This document shows positions 34,838 to 48,294 of a stretch of DNA of 64,000 nucleotides, piece after piece (position 1 is the first letter of the stretch; the number at the start of each line of letters is the position of its first letter). The translations under genes were made by a program, and so were the position numbers. The stretch is from contig NW_027490486.1 in NCBI RefSeq assembly GCF_050948175.1, positions 62,001 to 126,000 on the forward strand, written 5' to 3'. The notes under the pieces are model-generated. The model did no database searches, was not told where the DNA came from, and worked only from the letters and a program-made list of their open reading frames with translations. Origin of the DNA: Xylocopa sonorina (taxonomy: Eukaryota > Arthropoda > Insecta > Hymenoptera > Apidae).

Positions 34838-37800
34838 TAGGATATAATATTCATTGCGAAGTGTTATGCATTCCTCGTCTACGATTCAAATGAATGTAAA
34901 TACGACACTTCCTTCCAAGGAAAAAGCGTTTGCAGATGTCTAGGTATCGTAGCAATAGAGTTCTAATGCTTCTTAAAACGCGATATCGCAACTCATTTCT
35001 ATGTTTCATGGTAAGATATAATATTCATTGCGTAGTGTTATGCATTCCTCGTCTACGATTGAAATGAATGTAAATGCGACACTTCCTTGCAAGGTAATAG
35101 CGCTTGCAGATGTCTAGGTATCGTAGCAATAGAGTTCTAATGCTTCTTAAAACGCGATATCGCATCTCATTTCTATGTTTCATGGTAAGATATAATATGA
35201 TTTGCGAATTGTTATGTGTTCCTTGTCTGCACTTCAAATGAATGTAAATGCGACACTTCCTTGCAAGGGAATAGCGTTTGCAGATGTCTACGTATCGTAG
35301 CAATAGAGTTCTAATGCATCTTAAAACGCGATATCGCATCTCATTTCTATGTTTCATGGTAACATATAATATTATTTGCGAAGTGTTATGTATTCCTCGT
35401 CTGCACTTCAAATGAATGTAAATGCGACACTTCCTTGCAAGGGAATAGCGCTTGCATATGTCTAGGTATCGTAGCAATAGAGTTCTAATGCTTCTTAAAA
35501 CGCGATATCGCATCTCAATTCTATGTTTCATGGTAAGATATAATATGATTTGCGAAGGGTTATGTATTCCTCGTCTACACTTCAAATGAATGTGAATGCG
35601 ACACTTCCTTGCAAGGAAATAGCGTTTACAGATGTCTACGTATCGTAGCAATAGAGTTCTAATGCATCTTAAAACGCGATATCGCATCTCACTTCTATGT
35701 TTCATGGTAAGATATAATATTATTTGCGATGTGTTATGTATTCCTCGTCTGCACTTCAAATGAATGTAAATGCGACACTTCCTTGCAAGGGAATAGCGTT
35801 TGCATATGTCTACCTATCGTAGCAATAGAGTTCTTATGATTCTTAAAACGCGATATCGCATCTCATTTCTATGTTTCATGGTAAGATATAATATGATTTG
35901 CGAAGTGTTATGTATTCCTCGTCTACACTTCAAATGAATGTAATTGCGACACTTCCTTGCTCGGAAGTAGTGTCTGCAGATGTCTAGGCATCGTAGCGAT
36001 AGCGTTCTAATGCATCTTAAAACGCGATATCGCATCTCATTTCTATGATTCATGGTAAGATATAATATTATTTGCGAAGTGTTATGTATTCCTCGTCTGC
36101 ACTTCAAATGAATGTAAATGCGACACTTCCTTGCAAGGGAATAGCGTTTGCATATGTCAACGTATCGTAGCAATAGGGTTCTTATGATTCTTAAAACGCG
36201 ATATCGCATCTCATTTCTATGTTTCATGGTAAGATATAATATGATTTGCGAAGTGTTATATATTCCTCGTCTACACTTCAAATGAATGTAAATGCGGCAC
36301 TTCCTTGCTAGTAAATAGTGTCTGCAGATGTCTAGGTATCGTAGCGATAGAGTTCTAATGCTTCTTAAAACGCGATATCGCATCTCATTTCTATGTTTCA
36401 TGGTAAGATATAATATTCATTGCGAAGTGTTATGCATTCCTCGTCTACGATTCAAATGAATGTAAATACGACACTTCCTTCCAAGGAAAAAGCGTTTGCA
36501 GATGTCTAGGTATCGTAGCAATAGAGTTCTAATGCTTCTTAAAACGCGATATCGCAACTCATTTCTATGTTTCATGGTAAGATATAATATTCATTGCGTA
36601 GTGTTATGCATTCCTCGTCTACGATTGAAATGAATGTAAATGCGACACTTCCTTGCAAGGTAATAGCGTTTGCAGATGTCTAGGTATCGTAGCAATAGAG
36701 TTCTAATGCTTCTTAAAACGCGATATCGCATCTCATTTCTATGTTTCATGGTAAGATATAATATGATTTGCGAATTGTTATGTATTCCTTGTCTGCACTT
36801 CAAATGAATGTAAATGCGACACTTCCTTGCAAGGGAATAGCGTTTGCAGATGTCTACGTATCGTAGCAATAGAGTTCTAATGCATCTTAAAACGCGATAT
36901 CGCATCTCATTTCTATGTTTCATGGTAACATATAATATTATTTGCGAAGTGTTATGTATTCCTCGTCTGCACTTCAAATGAATGTAAATGCGACACTTCC
37001 TTGCAAGGGAATAGCGCTTGCATATGTCTAGGTATCGTAGCAATAGAGTTCTAATGCTTCTTAAAACGCGATATCGAATCTCAATTCTATGTTTCATGGT
37101 AAGATATAATATGATTTGCGAAGGGTTATGTATTCCTCGTCTACACTTCAAATGAATGTGAATGCGACACTTCCTTGCAAGGAAATAGCGTTTACAGATG
37201 TCTACGTATCGTAGCAATAGAGTTCTAATGCATCTTAAAACGCGATATCGCATCTCACTTCTATGTTTCATGGTAAGATATAATATTATTTGCGATGTGT
37301 TATGTATTCCTCGTCTGCACTTCAAATGAATGTAAATGCGACACTTCCTTGCAAGGGAATAGCGTTTGCATATGTCTACCTATCGTAGCAATAGAGTTCT
37401 TATGATTCTTAAAACGCGATATCGCATCTCATTTCTATGTTTCATGGTAAGATATAATATGATTTGCAAAGTGTTATATATTCCTCGTCTACACTTCAAA
37501 TGAATGTAAATGCGGCACTTCCTTGCTAAGAAATAGTGTCTGCAGATATCTAGGTATCGTAGCGATAGAGTTCTAATGCTTCTTAAAACGCGATATCGCA
37601 TCTCATTTCTATGTTTCATGGTAAGATATAATATGATTTGCGAAGTGTTATGTATTCCTCGTCTACACTTCAAATGAATGTAATTGCGACACTTCCTTGC
37701 TCGGAAGTAGTGTCTCCAGATGTCTAAGCATCGTAGCGATAGCGTTCTAATGCTTCTTAAAACGCGATATCGCATCTCATTTCTATGTTTCATGGTAAGA

Positions 37801-38480
37801 TATAATATGATTTGCGAATTGTTATGTATTCCTTGTCTGCACTTCAAATGAATGTAAATGCGACACTTCCTTGCAAGGGAATAGCGTTTGCAGATGTCTA
37901 CGTATCGTAGCAATAGAGTTCTAATGCATCTTAAAACGCGATATCGCATCTCATTTCTATGTTTCATGGTAACATATAATATTATTTGCGAAGTGTTATG
38001 TATTCCTCGTCTGCACTTCAAATGAATGTAAATGCGACACTTCCTTGCAAGGGAATAGCGCTTGCATATGTCTAGGTATCGTAGCAATAGAGTTCTAATG
38101 CTTCTTAAAACGCGATATCGCATCTCAATTCTATGTTTCATGGTAAGATATAATATGATTTGCGAAGGGTTATGTATTCCTCGTCTACACTTCAAATGAA
38201 TGTGAATGCGACACTTCCTTGCAAGGAAATAGCGTTTACAGATGTCTACGTATCGTAGCAATAGAGTTCTAATGCATCTTAAAACGCGATATCGCATCTC
38301 ACTTCTATGTTTCATGGTAAGATATAATATTATTTGCGATGTGTTATGTATTCCTCGTCTGCACTTCAAATGAATGTAAATGCGACACTTCCTTGCAAGG
38401 GAATAGCGTTTGCATATGTCTACCTATCGTAGCAATAGAGTTCTTATGATTCTTAAAACGCGATATCGCATCTCATTTCT
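34838..38480. repeat. 9- and 6-monomer nested duplications
   Basis: 34838-36400 matches the following segment at an offset of 1566 bp (9 monomers): the TACGACACTTCCTTCCAAGG variant is at about 34898 and 36464. Within it, about 36756-37436 matches 37800-38480 at an offset of 1044 bp (6 monomers): GTAACATATAATATT, GAATAGCGCTTGCATATG and TTGCGATGTG recur. Limits are approximate. Confidence 0.8.
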
Positions 38481-41395
38481 ATGTTTCATGGTAAGATATA
38501 ATATGATTTGCGAAGTGTTATATATTCCTCGTCTACACTTCAAATGAATGTAAATGCGGCACTTCCTTGCTAAGAAATAGTGTCTGCAGATGTGTAGGTA
38601 TCGTAGCGATAGAGTTCTAATGCTTCTTAAAACGCGATATCGCATCTCATTTCTATGTTTCATGGTAAGATATAATATGATTTGCGAAGTGTTATGTATT
38701 CCTCGTCTACACTTCAAATGAATGTAATTGCGACACTTCCTTGCTCGGAAATAGTGTCTGCAGATGTCTAGGCATCGTAGCGATAGCGTTCTAATGCTTC
38801 TTAAAACGTGATGTCGCATCTCATTTCTATGTTTCATGGTAAGATATAATATGATTTGCGAAGGGTTATGTATTCCTCGTCTACACTTCAAATGAATGTG
38901 AATGCGACACTTCCTCGCTAGGAAATAGCGTTTGCAGATGTCTACGTATCGTAGCAATAGATTTATAATGCTTCTTAAAACGCGATATCGCATCTCATTT
39001 CTATGTTTCATGGTAGGATATAATTTGGTTTGCGAAGTGTCATGTATTCCTCGTCTACACTTCAAATGAATGTAAATGCGACACTTCCTTACAAGGAAAT
39101 AGCGTCTGCAGATGTCTACGTATCGTAGCAATAGAGTTCTTATGATTCTTAAAACGCGATATCGCATCTCATTTCTATGTTTCATGATAAGATATAATAT
39201 TCATTGCGAAGTGTTATGCATTCCTCGTCTACGATTCAAATGAATGTAAATACGACACTTCATTGCAAGGAAATAGCGTTTGCAGATGTCTAGGTATCGT
39301 AGCAATAGAGTTCTAATGCTTCTTAAAACGCGATATCGCAACTCATTTCTATGTTTCATGGTAAGATATAATATTCATTGCGTAGTGTTATGCATTCCTC
39401 GTCTACGATTCAAATGAATGTAAATGCGACACTTCCTTGCAAGGAAATAGCGTTTGCAGATGTCTAGGTATCGTAGCAATAGAGTTCTAATGCTTCTTAA
39501 AACGCGATATCGCATGTCAATTCTATGTTTCATGGTAAGATATAATATGATTTGCGAAGGGTTATGTATTCCTCGTCTACACTTCAAATGAATGTGAATG
39601 CGACACTTCCTTGCAAGGAAATAGCGTTTACAGATGTCTACGTATCGTAGCAATAGAGTTCTAATGCTCCTTAAAACGCGATATCGCATCTCATTTCTAT
39701 GTTTCATGGTAAGATATAATATTATTTGCGATGTGTTATGTATTCCTCGTCTGCACTTCAAATGAATGTAAATGCGACACTTCCTTGCAAGGGAATAGCG
39801 TTTGCATATGTCTACCTATCGTAGCAATAGAGTTCTTATGATTCTTAAAACGCGATATCGCATCTCATTTCTATGTTTCATGGTAAGATATAATATGATT
39901 TGCGAAGTGTTATATATTCCTCGTCTACACTTCAAATGAATGTAAATGCGGCACTTCCTTGCTAAGAAATAGTGTCTGCAGATGTCTAGGTATCGTAGCG
40001 ATAGAGTTCTAATGCTTCTTAAAACGCGATATCGCATCTCATTTCTATGTTTCATGGTAAGATATAATATGATTTGCGAAGTGTTATGTATTCCTCGTCT
40101 ACACTTCAAATGAATGTAATTGCGACACTTCCTTGCTCGGAAATAGTGTCTGCAGATGTCTAGGCATCGTAGCGATAGCGTTCTAATGCTTCTTAAAACG
40201 CGATGTCGCATCTCATTTCTATGTTTCATGGTAAGATATAATATGATTTGCGAAGGGTTATGTATTCCTCGTCTACACTTCAAATGAATGTGAATGCGAC
40301 ACTTACTCGCTAGGAAATAGCGTTTGCAGATGTCTACGTATCGTAGCAATAGATTCCTAATGCTTCTTAAAACGCGATATCGCACCTCATTTCTATGTTT
40401 CATGGTAAGATATAATATGATTTGCGAAGTGTTATGTATTCCTCGTCTACACTTCAAATGAATGTAATTGCGACACTTCCTTGCTCGGAAGTAGTGTCTG
40501 CAGATGTCTAGGCATCGTAGCGATAGCGTTCTAATGCTTCTTAAAACGCGATATCGCATCTCATTTCTATGTTTCATGGTAAGATATAATATGATTTGCG
40601 AATTGTTATGTATTCCTTGTCTGCACTTCAAATGAATGTAAATGCGACACTTCCTTGCAAGGGAATAGCGTTTGCAGATGTCTACGTATCGTAGCAATAG
40701 AATTCTAATGCATCTTAAAACGCGATATCGCATCTCATTTCTATGTTTCATGGTAACATATAATATTATTTGCGAAGTGTTATGTATTCCTCGTCTGCAC
40801 TTCAAATGAATGTAAATGCGACACTTCCTTGCAAGGGAATAGCGTTTGCATATGTCTACGTATCGTAGCAATAGAGTTCTTATGATTCTTAAAACGCGAT
40901 ATCGCATCTCATCTCTATGTTTCATGGTAAGATATAATATGATTTGCGAAGTGTTATATATTCCTCGTCTACACTTCAAATGAATGTAAATGCGGCACTT
41001 CCTTGCTAGGAAATAGTGTCTGCAGATGTCTAGGTATCGTAGCGATAGAGTTCTAATGCTTCTTAAAACGCGATATCGCATCTCATTTCTATGTTTCATG
41101 GTAAGATATAATATGATTTGCGAAGTGTTATGTATTCCTCGTCTACACTTCAAATGAATGTAATTGCGACACTTCCTTGCTCGGAAATAGTGTCTGCAGA
41201 TGTCTAGGCATCGTAGCGATAGCGTTCTAATGCTTCTTAAAACGCGATATCGCATCTCATTTCTATGTTTCATGGTAAGATATAATATGATTTGCGAAGG
41301 GTTATGTATTCCTCGTCTACACTTCAAATGAATGTGAATGCGACACTTCCTCGCTAGGAAATAGCGTTTGCAGATGTCTACGTATCGTAGCAATA
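38424..41395. repeat. 8-monomer (1392-bp) duplication
   Basis: 38424-39000 recurs at 39816-40390 (offset 1392 bp). Shared markers are TTATATATTCC, GCGGCACTTCC with GCTAAGAAATAG, and the GATGTCGCATC change near 38810 and 40202. A third related run begins near 40868. Limits are approximate. Confidence 0.75.
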
Positions 41396-42499
41396 GATTT
41401 CTAATGCTTCCTAACGCGATATCGCATCTCATTTCTATGTTTCATGGTAGGATATAATATGATTTGCGAAGTGTCATGTATTCCTCGTCTACACTTCAAA
41501 TGAATGTAAATGCGACACTTCCTTGCAAGGAAATAGCGTCTGCAGTTGTCTACGTATCGTAGCAATAGAGTTCTTATGATTCTTAAAACGCGATATCGCA
41601 TTTCATTTCTATGTTTCATGGTAAGATATAATATGATTTGCGAATTGTTATGTATTCCTTGTCTGCACTTCAAATGAATGTAAATGCGACACTTCCTTGC
41701 AAGGGAATAGCTTTTGCAGATGTCTACGTATCGTAGCAATAGAGTTCTAATGCATCTTAAAACGCGATATCGCATCTCACTTCTATGTTTCATGGTAAGA
41801 TATAATATTATTTGCGATGTGTTATGTATTCCTCGTCTGCACTTCAAATGAATGTAAATGCGACACTTCCTTGCAAGGGAATAGCGTTTGCATATGTCTA
41901 CCTATCGTAGCAATAGAGTTCTTATGATTCTTAAAACGCGAAATCGCATCTCATTTCTATTTTTCATGGTAAGATATAATATGATTAGCGAAGTGTTATA
42001 TATTCCTCGTCTACACTTCAAATGAATGTAAATGCGGCACTTCCTTGCTAGGAAATAGTGTCTGCAGATGTCTAGGTATCGTAGCGATAGAGTTCTAATG
42101 CTTCTTAAAACGCGATATCGCATCTCATTTCTATGTTTCATGGTAAGATATAATATGATTTGCGAAGTGTTACGTATTCCTCGTCTACACTTCAAATGAA
42201 TGTAATTGCGACACTTCCTTGCTCGGAAATAGTGTCTGCAGATGTCTAGGTATCGTAGCGATAGAGTTCTAATGCTTCTTAAAATGCGATGTCGCATCTC
42301 ATTTCTATGTTTCATGGTAAGATATAATATGATTTGCGAAGTGTTATGTATTCCTCGTCTACACTTCAAATGAATGTAATTGCGACACTTCCTTGCTCGG
42401 AAATAGTGTCTGCAGATGTCTAGGTATCGTAGCGATAGAGTTCTAATGCTTCTTAAAACGCGATATCGCATCTCATTTCTATGTTTCATGATAAGATAT

Positions 42500-45400
42500 A
42501 ATATTCATTGCGAAGTGTTATGTATTCTCGTCTACACTTCAAATGAATGTGAATGCGACACTTCCTCGCTAGGGAATAGCGTTTGCAGATGTCTACGTAT
42601 CGTAGCAATAGATTTCTAATGCTTCTTAAAAACGCGATATCGCATCTCATTTCTATGTTTCATGGTAGGATATAATATGATTTGCGAAGTGTCATGTATT
42701 CCTCGTCTACACTTCAAATGAACGTAAATCTGACACTTCCTTGCAAGGAAATAGCGTCTGCAGTTGTCTACGTATCGTAGCAATAGAGTTCTTATGATAC
42801 TTAAAACGCGATATCGCATCTCATTTCTGTGTTTCATGGTAAGATATAATATGATTTGCGAAGTGTTATATATTCCTCGTCTACACTTCAAATGAATGTA
42901 AATGTGGCACTTCCTTGCTAGGAAATAGTGTCTGCAGATGTCTAGGTATCGTAGCGATAGAGTTCTAATGCTTCTTAAAACGCGATATCGCATCTCATTT
43001 CTATGTTTCATGGTAAGATATAATATGATTTGCGAAGGGTTATGTATTCCTCGTTACACTTCAAATGAATGTGAATGCGACACTTCCTCGCTAGGAAATA
43101 GCGTTTGCAGATGTCTACGTATCGTAGCAATAGATTTCTAATGCTTCTTGAAACGAGATATTGCATCTCATATCTATGTTTCATGATAAGATATAATATT
43201 CATTGCGAAGTGTTAAGCATTCCTCGCCTACGATTCAAATTAATGTAAAGTCGGCACTTCCTTGCAAGGAAATAGCGTTTGCAGACGTCTACGTATCGTA
43301 GCAATAGAGTTTTTATGATTCTTAAAACGCGATATCGCATCCCATTACTATGTTTCATGGTAAGATATAATATGATTTGCGAAGTGTTATGTATCCCTCG
43401 TCTACACTTCAAATGAATGTGAATGCCACAACTTCCACGCTAGGAAATAGCGTTTGCAGATGTCTAGGTATCGTAGCAATAGAGTTCTTATGATTCTTAA
43501 AACGCGATATCGCATCTCATTTCTATGTTTCATGGTAAGATATAATATGATTTGCGAAGTGTTATGTATTCCTCGTCTACACTTCAAATGAATGTAAATG
43601 CGACACTTCCTTGCAAGGAAATAGCGTTTGCAGATGTCTACGTATCGTAGCAATAGAGTTTTTATGATTCTTAAAACTCGATATCGCATCTCATTTCTAT
43701 ATTTCACGGTAAGATATAATATGATTTGCGAAGTGTTATGTATTCCTCGTCTACATTCCAAATGATTGTGAATGCGACACTTCCTTGCAAGGAAATAGCG
43801 TTTGCAGATGTCTACGTATCGTAGCAATGAGTTCTTATGATTCTTAAAACGCGATATCGCATCTCAATTCTATGTTTCATGGTAAGATACAATATGATTT
43901 GCGAAGTGTTATGCATTCCTCGTCTACACTTCAAATGAATGTAAATGCGAAACTTCCTTGCAAGGAAATAGCGTTTGCAGATGTCTACGTATCGTAGCAA
44001 TAGAATTTCTAATGCTTCTTAAAACGCGATATCGCATCTCATTTCTATGTTTCATGGTAAGATATAATATGATTTGCGAAGTGTTATGTATTCCTCGTCT
44101 ACACTTCAAATGAATGTGAATGCGATACTTCCTCGCTAGGAAATAGCGTTTGCAGATGTCTACGTATCGTAACATTAGCTTTCTAATGCTTCTTAAAACG
44201 CGATATCGCATCTCATTTCTATATTTCATGGTAAGATATAACATGATTTGCGAAGTGTCATGGTATTTCTCGTCTACACTTCAAATGAATATAAATGCGA
44301 CACTTCCTTGCTAGGAAATAGCGTCTGCAGATGTCTAGGTATCGTAGCAATAGAGTTCAAATGCTTCTTAAAACGAGATATTGCATCTCATATCTATGTT
44401 TCATGATAAGATATAATATTCATTGCGAAGTGTTATGCATTCCACGTCTACGATTCAAATGAATGTAAATGCGACACTTCCTCGCAAGGAAATAGCGTTT
44501 GCAGATGTCTACGTATCGTAGCAATAGAGTTCTTATGATTCTTAAAAAGGCGATATCGCATCTCATTTCTATGTTTCATGGTAAAATACAATATGATTTG
44601 CGAAGTGTTATGTATTCCTCGTCTACACTTCAAATGAATGTGAATGCCACACTTCCTCGCTAGGAAATAGCGTTTGCAGATGTCTACGTATCGTAGCAAT
44701 AGAGTTCTTATGATTCTTAAAACGCGATATCGCATCTCATTTCTATGTTTCATGGTAAGATATAATATGATTTGCGAAGTGTTATGTATTCCTCGTCTAC
44801 ACTTCAAATGAATGTAAATGCGACACATCCTTGCAAGCAAATAGCGTTTGCAGATGTCTACGTATCGAAGCAATAGAGTTCTTATGCTTCTTAAAACACG
44901 ATATCGCATCTCATTTCTATATTTCACGGTAAGATATAATATGATTTGCGAAGTGTTATGTATTCCTCGTCTACACTCCAAATGATTGTGAATGCGACAC
45001 TTCCTTGCAAGGAAATAGCGTTTGCAGATGTCTACGTATCGTAGCAATGGAGTTCTTATGATTCTTAAAACGCGATATCGCATCTCAATTCTATGCTTCA
45101 TGGTAAGATATAATATGATTTGCGCAGTGTTATGCATTCCTCGTCTACACTTCAAATGAATGTAAATGTGAAATCTCCTTGCAAGGAAATAGCGTTTGCA
45201 GATGTCTACGTATCGTAGCATTAGCTTTCTAATGCTCCTTAAAACGCGATATCGCATCTCATTTCTATCTTTCATGGTAAGATATAACATGATTTGCGAA
45301 GTGTCATGTATTTCTCGTCTACACTTCAAATGAATGTAAATGCGACACTTCTTTGCTAGGAAATAGCGTCTGCAGATGTCCAGGTATCGTAGCAATAGAG

Positions 45401-45780
45401 TTCAAATGCTTCTTAAAACGAGATATTGCATCTCATTTCTATGTTTCATGATAAGATATAATATTCATTGCGAAGTGTTATGCATTCCTCGTCTACGGTT
45501 CAAATGAATGTAAATGCGACACTTCCTTGCAAGGAAATAGCGTTTGCAGATGTCTACGTATCGTAGCAATAGAGTCTTTATGATTCTTAAAACTCGATAT
45601 CGCATCTCATTTCTATATTTCACGGTAAGATATAATATGATTTGCGAAGTGTTATGTATTCCTCGTCTACACTCCAAATGATTGTGAATGCGACACTTCC
45701 TTGCAAGGAAATAGCGATGCAGATGTCTACGTATCGTAGCAATGGAGTTCTTATGATTCTTAAAATGGATATCGCATCTC
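42500..45780. repeat. Indel-rich satellite segment
   Basis: About ten single-base insertions or deletions relative to neighbouring monomers occur in 3.3 kb: for example TATTCTCGTC (42525), TTAAAAACG (42627), CTCGTTACAC (43050), GCCACAACTTCC (43426), AATGAGTTC (43827), TAGAATTTC (44001), CATGGTATT (44260), TTAAAAAGGCG (44543), GCGATGCAG (45715) and AAAATGGATATC (45764). Elsewhere such indels are rare. They break the minus open frame repeatedly. Confidence 0.75.
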
Positions 45781-46836
45781 AATTCTATGTTTCATGGTAA
45801 GATACAATATGATTTGCGAAGTGTTATGCATTACTCGTCTACACTTCAAATGAATGTAAATGTGAAATCTCCTTGCAAGGAAATAGCGTTTGCAGATGTC
45901 CACGTATCGTAGCAATAGATTTCTAGTGCTTCTTAAAACGCGATATCGCATCTCATTTCTATGTTTAATGGTAAGATATAATATGATTTGCGAAGTGTTA
46001 TGTATTCCTCGTCTACACATCAAATGAATGTGAATGCGATACTTCCTCGCTAGGAAATAGCGTTTGCAGATGTCTACGTATCGTAGCATTAGCTTTCTAA
46101 TGCTCCTTAAAACGCGATATCGCATCTCATTTCTATCTTTCATGGTAAGATATAACATGATTTGCGAAGTGTCATGTATTTCTCGTCTACACTTCAAATG
46201 AATGTAAATGCGACACTTCTTTGCTAGGAAATAGCGTCTGCAGATGTCTAGGTATCGTAGCAATAGAGTTCAAATGCTTCTTAAAACGAGATATTGCATC
46301 TCATTTCTATGTTTCATGATAAGATATAATATTCATTGCGAAGTGTTATGCATTCCTCGTCTACGGTTCAAATGAATGCAAATACGACACTTCCTTGCAA
46401 GGAAATAGCGTTTGCAGATGTCTACGTATCGAAGCAATAGCTTTCTAAAGCTTCTTAAAACGCGATATCGCATCTCATTTCTATGTTTCATGGTAAGATA
46501 TAATATGATTTGCGAAGTGTTATGTATTCCTCGTCTACACTTCAAATGAATGTGAATGCGATACTTCCTCGCTAGGTAATAGCGTTTGCAGATGTCTACG
46601 TATCGCAGCATTAGCTTTCTAATGCTTCTTAAAACGCCATATCGCATCTCATTTCTATATTTCATGGTAAGATATAACATGATTTGCGAAGTGTCATGTA
46701 TTCCTCGTCTACACTCCAAATGATTGTGAATGCGACACTTCCTTGCTAGGAAATAGCGTCTGCAGATGTCTAGGTATCGTAGCAATAGAGTTCAAATGCT
46801 TCTTAAAACGAGATATTGCATTTCATATCTATGTTT

Positions 46837-46840
46837 CATG
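46837..46840. repeat. Target-site duplication CATG, left of LTR copy 2
   Basis: CATG ends the left satellite (GTTTCATG) and recurs at 48429-48432. Joining the flanks over one CATG gives TTTCATGATAAG, a normal class B monomer. Confidence 0.88.
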
Positions 46841-47132
46841 TGTAACGTCAGGCGTACCGCCTGCCACCCTCCGGCGTCCAACTCATCATCCCCAGCATCC
46901 GTATCCGGAGCCCCTGCACACGGGCCACCCGCCGACTCGCCGTCCTTACAGAAGGAGACAAAGGTACGAGAGGGAAGAAGGATGCAGCATGCCGCGCCCA
47001 CGCGCGATCTCCACACACGAGGGGGAGGACTTCACCCCGTATTACGAGGGCGAGGAGCTCTCCGACACATACTGGGTCGAATCCCCAGCGATCACGAAGC
47101 CCTATACGTACTTCTCGTACATGTGGGATTAG
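46841..47132 (+). CDS. Open frame entering LTR copy 2 from its 5' edge (C-terminal tail?)
   Basis: About 97 codons from VTSGVPPAT at the LTR edge to TAG at 47130-47132. It is Arg/Pro-rich, then acidic (EGEDF, EGEELSD), and ends in a Tyr-rich FSYMWD. It corresponds to the frame at 13825-14140 by its start, its stop position (about 290 versus 313 bases into the LTR) and the AATAAG after the stop. There is no start codon that belongs to the element, so if real it is the tail of an internal ORF in an intact element. Function is unknown. Confidence 0.4.
46849..46863 (+). other. Short hairpin CAGGCG-TAC-CGCCTG
   Basis: Same 6-bp stem as 13833-13847 with a different loop base. It lies 8 bases inside the LTR edge in both copies. 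Confidence 0.5.
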
Positions 47133-47889
47133 AATAAGGACACTACTCACCTATGTACATACACACCAACACACACCTAGATTTAAGTGAATATATGTAT
47201 ATATTTCATTCATGCACGGCTATGTTCCGTGCACTCGCGCGCACACTCGACGCTCGCGGCTCACGCTTAACGCGGGCCGCGCCCCACTCCGAACGGCCGC
47301 CCCACCACGAGGGCCGAGCGGCCGCCCTACTCCGACCGTCCGCCCCACCGCGAGGGCCCAGCGACTCGCGCGCCGCGCGACCCGAGGAGGTCGCGGACGC
47401 GAGATCCGAGAGTCAGTTCCAATCTCATATCCGAACTGGAGAGTTGCTAACTCACCTCCGAACCGAGGAGTTCTAATCCAGCATCCGAACGATGCACTTC
47501 CGATCCGAGCAATAGGCTCATTCGCAACGAGCAATTAGCTCTAATGCATTCGTCTCTATCCATACTCCCATAGCGGAGTCCATTCGATACTTTATACTAT
47601 TTCTAATTCTCATTGTAATCGCTAGTCAGTAACTTAGAACTTAGTCAAGTGTATTTAGTATAGTGAAATCATAGAATATAGTTTATTTTTACGAGATTCA
47701 AAGTATCTTTATTCGAGTTCAAATACAATTCCTTAATTCTACTCCACGGGTACGCTCGCGATTATTCTATTTCTATATCTCATCTGCGATAGTCTTGAGG
47801 CTCGACGACTAGAGCGAACCAGCGCTTAGTTGCTCCATCCTCACTTCTACCGTGTACAGAATATCTTGCGCCCAGGTCGATCCCGGTAA
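47133..47889 (+). other. LTR copy 2 central region, no convincing gene
   Basis: Contains a CA-rich tract (47158-47177), a TATATGTATATAT stretch near 47194, a very GC- and CpG-rich block (47220-47410) with a 43-bp tandem duplication (47282-47324 and 47325-47367), a TCCGAAC-rich stretch (about 47420-47500) and an AT-rich stretch (about 47580-47740). Open frames across the GC-rich block are in several frames and on both strands, as expected from base composition. They have no protein match in copy 1. Confidence 0.5.
47282..47367 (+). repeat. 43-bp tandem duplication in LTR copy 2
   Basis: Two adjacent copies with about 80% identity by eye, each with a CC-ACTCCGA or CCTACTCCGA start and a CCGCCCCACC-CGAGGGCC core. 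LTR copy 1 has a single comparable segment (AGCCCCACCACGAGCC at about 14272), so the duplication is probably specific to this copy or subfamily. Confidence 0.7.
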
Positions 47890-47911
47890 GCTAGAGCGAA
47901 CCAACGCTTAG
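47809..47911 (+). repeat. Direct repeat CTAGAGCGAACCARCGCTTAG, 82 bp apart
   Basis: 21-bp repeats at 47809-47829 and 47891-47911 differ at one base. LTR copy 1 has one related segment at 14745-14765. The repeat lies just upstream of the conserved open frame in both LTRs. Between the two repeats here are a pyrimidine-rich run ending TGTACAG (about 47835-47851) and a GGTAAG (47885), which look like weak splice signals. Confidence 0.6.
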
Positions 47912-47913
47912 CC

Positions 47914-48294
47914 GTGCCGTACTCAACCGAAGTTCAAGTATTCTCGACGAGCCTTGCACCTCCGACAAAGCGTACACGACGCGCGGGGAGGAGAGAGTTT
48001 ATTCGTCGTCTCGCTCGGGAATACGTGGGTGATGCACCAGAATATTCAATTTCCTACGTTCGAGTCCTGGTTCCTGTGAAGGAGGTTTCCTTCGCCGCAC
48101 GACCCGTACGAGTCGCCAATCGTCAGGGCCAAACGCCGATACCTGCCAGCCGGAGTCAACCCGCCTGGACGCTTATTCCCGTAGACGTACCTCCGTTCCA
48201 GCCGTACGCCGCCGCCATCCCGGTTGCGGATCCAAGGCGCTCCAGGTACCTGGAAAGAGAAATCAGACAGCGGAATCAAGCCTTCGCAAGGTAA
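47914..48294 (+). CDS. Conserved LTR-encoded leader exon, copy 2 (unknown protein)
   Basis: 126 codons to the TAA at 48292-48294, counted from a GTG. The frame is open back to 47890 (TAA at 47887-47889), and there is no in-frame ATG, unlike copy 1. So the start is lost, non-AUG, or supplied by an upstream exon. Residues 20-42 (RTRRAGR onward, ending GDAP) and 85-113 (from Trp to DPRRSRYL) match copy 1 with mainly synonymous codon differences at the identical residues. RVLVP at 50-54 also matches. The protein is basic, with no recognised domain, signal peptide or membrane segment. Same position and orientation in the LTR as copy 1. Confidence 0.55.
   Translation: MPYSTEVQVFSTSLAPPTKRTRRAGRREFIRRLAREYVGDAPEYSISYVRVLVPVKEVSFAARPVRVANRQGQTPIPASRSQPAWTLIPVDVPPFQPYAAAIPVADPRRSRYLEREIRQRNQAFAR

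Larger units (their letters stand above)
15337..46840. repeat. Satellite array block 2, 174-bp monomer (about 181 copies)
   Basis: Same monomer and orientation as block 1, about 31.5 kb. It includes the longest class-A-only runs (about 25656-29213 and 31398-34835), several nested segmental duplications listed separately, and an indel-rich stretch near its right end. Additional monomer variants recur here: TAATTGCGACAC with GCTCGGAA, GTGAATGCGATAC with CTCGCTAGG, and GGCATCGTAGCGATAGCG. No gene was found. Confidence 0.97.
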
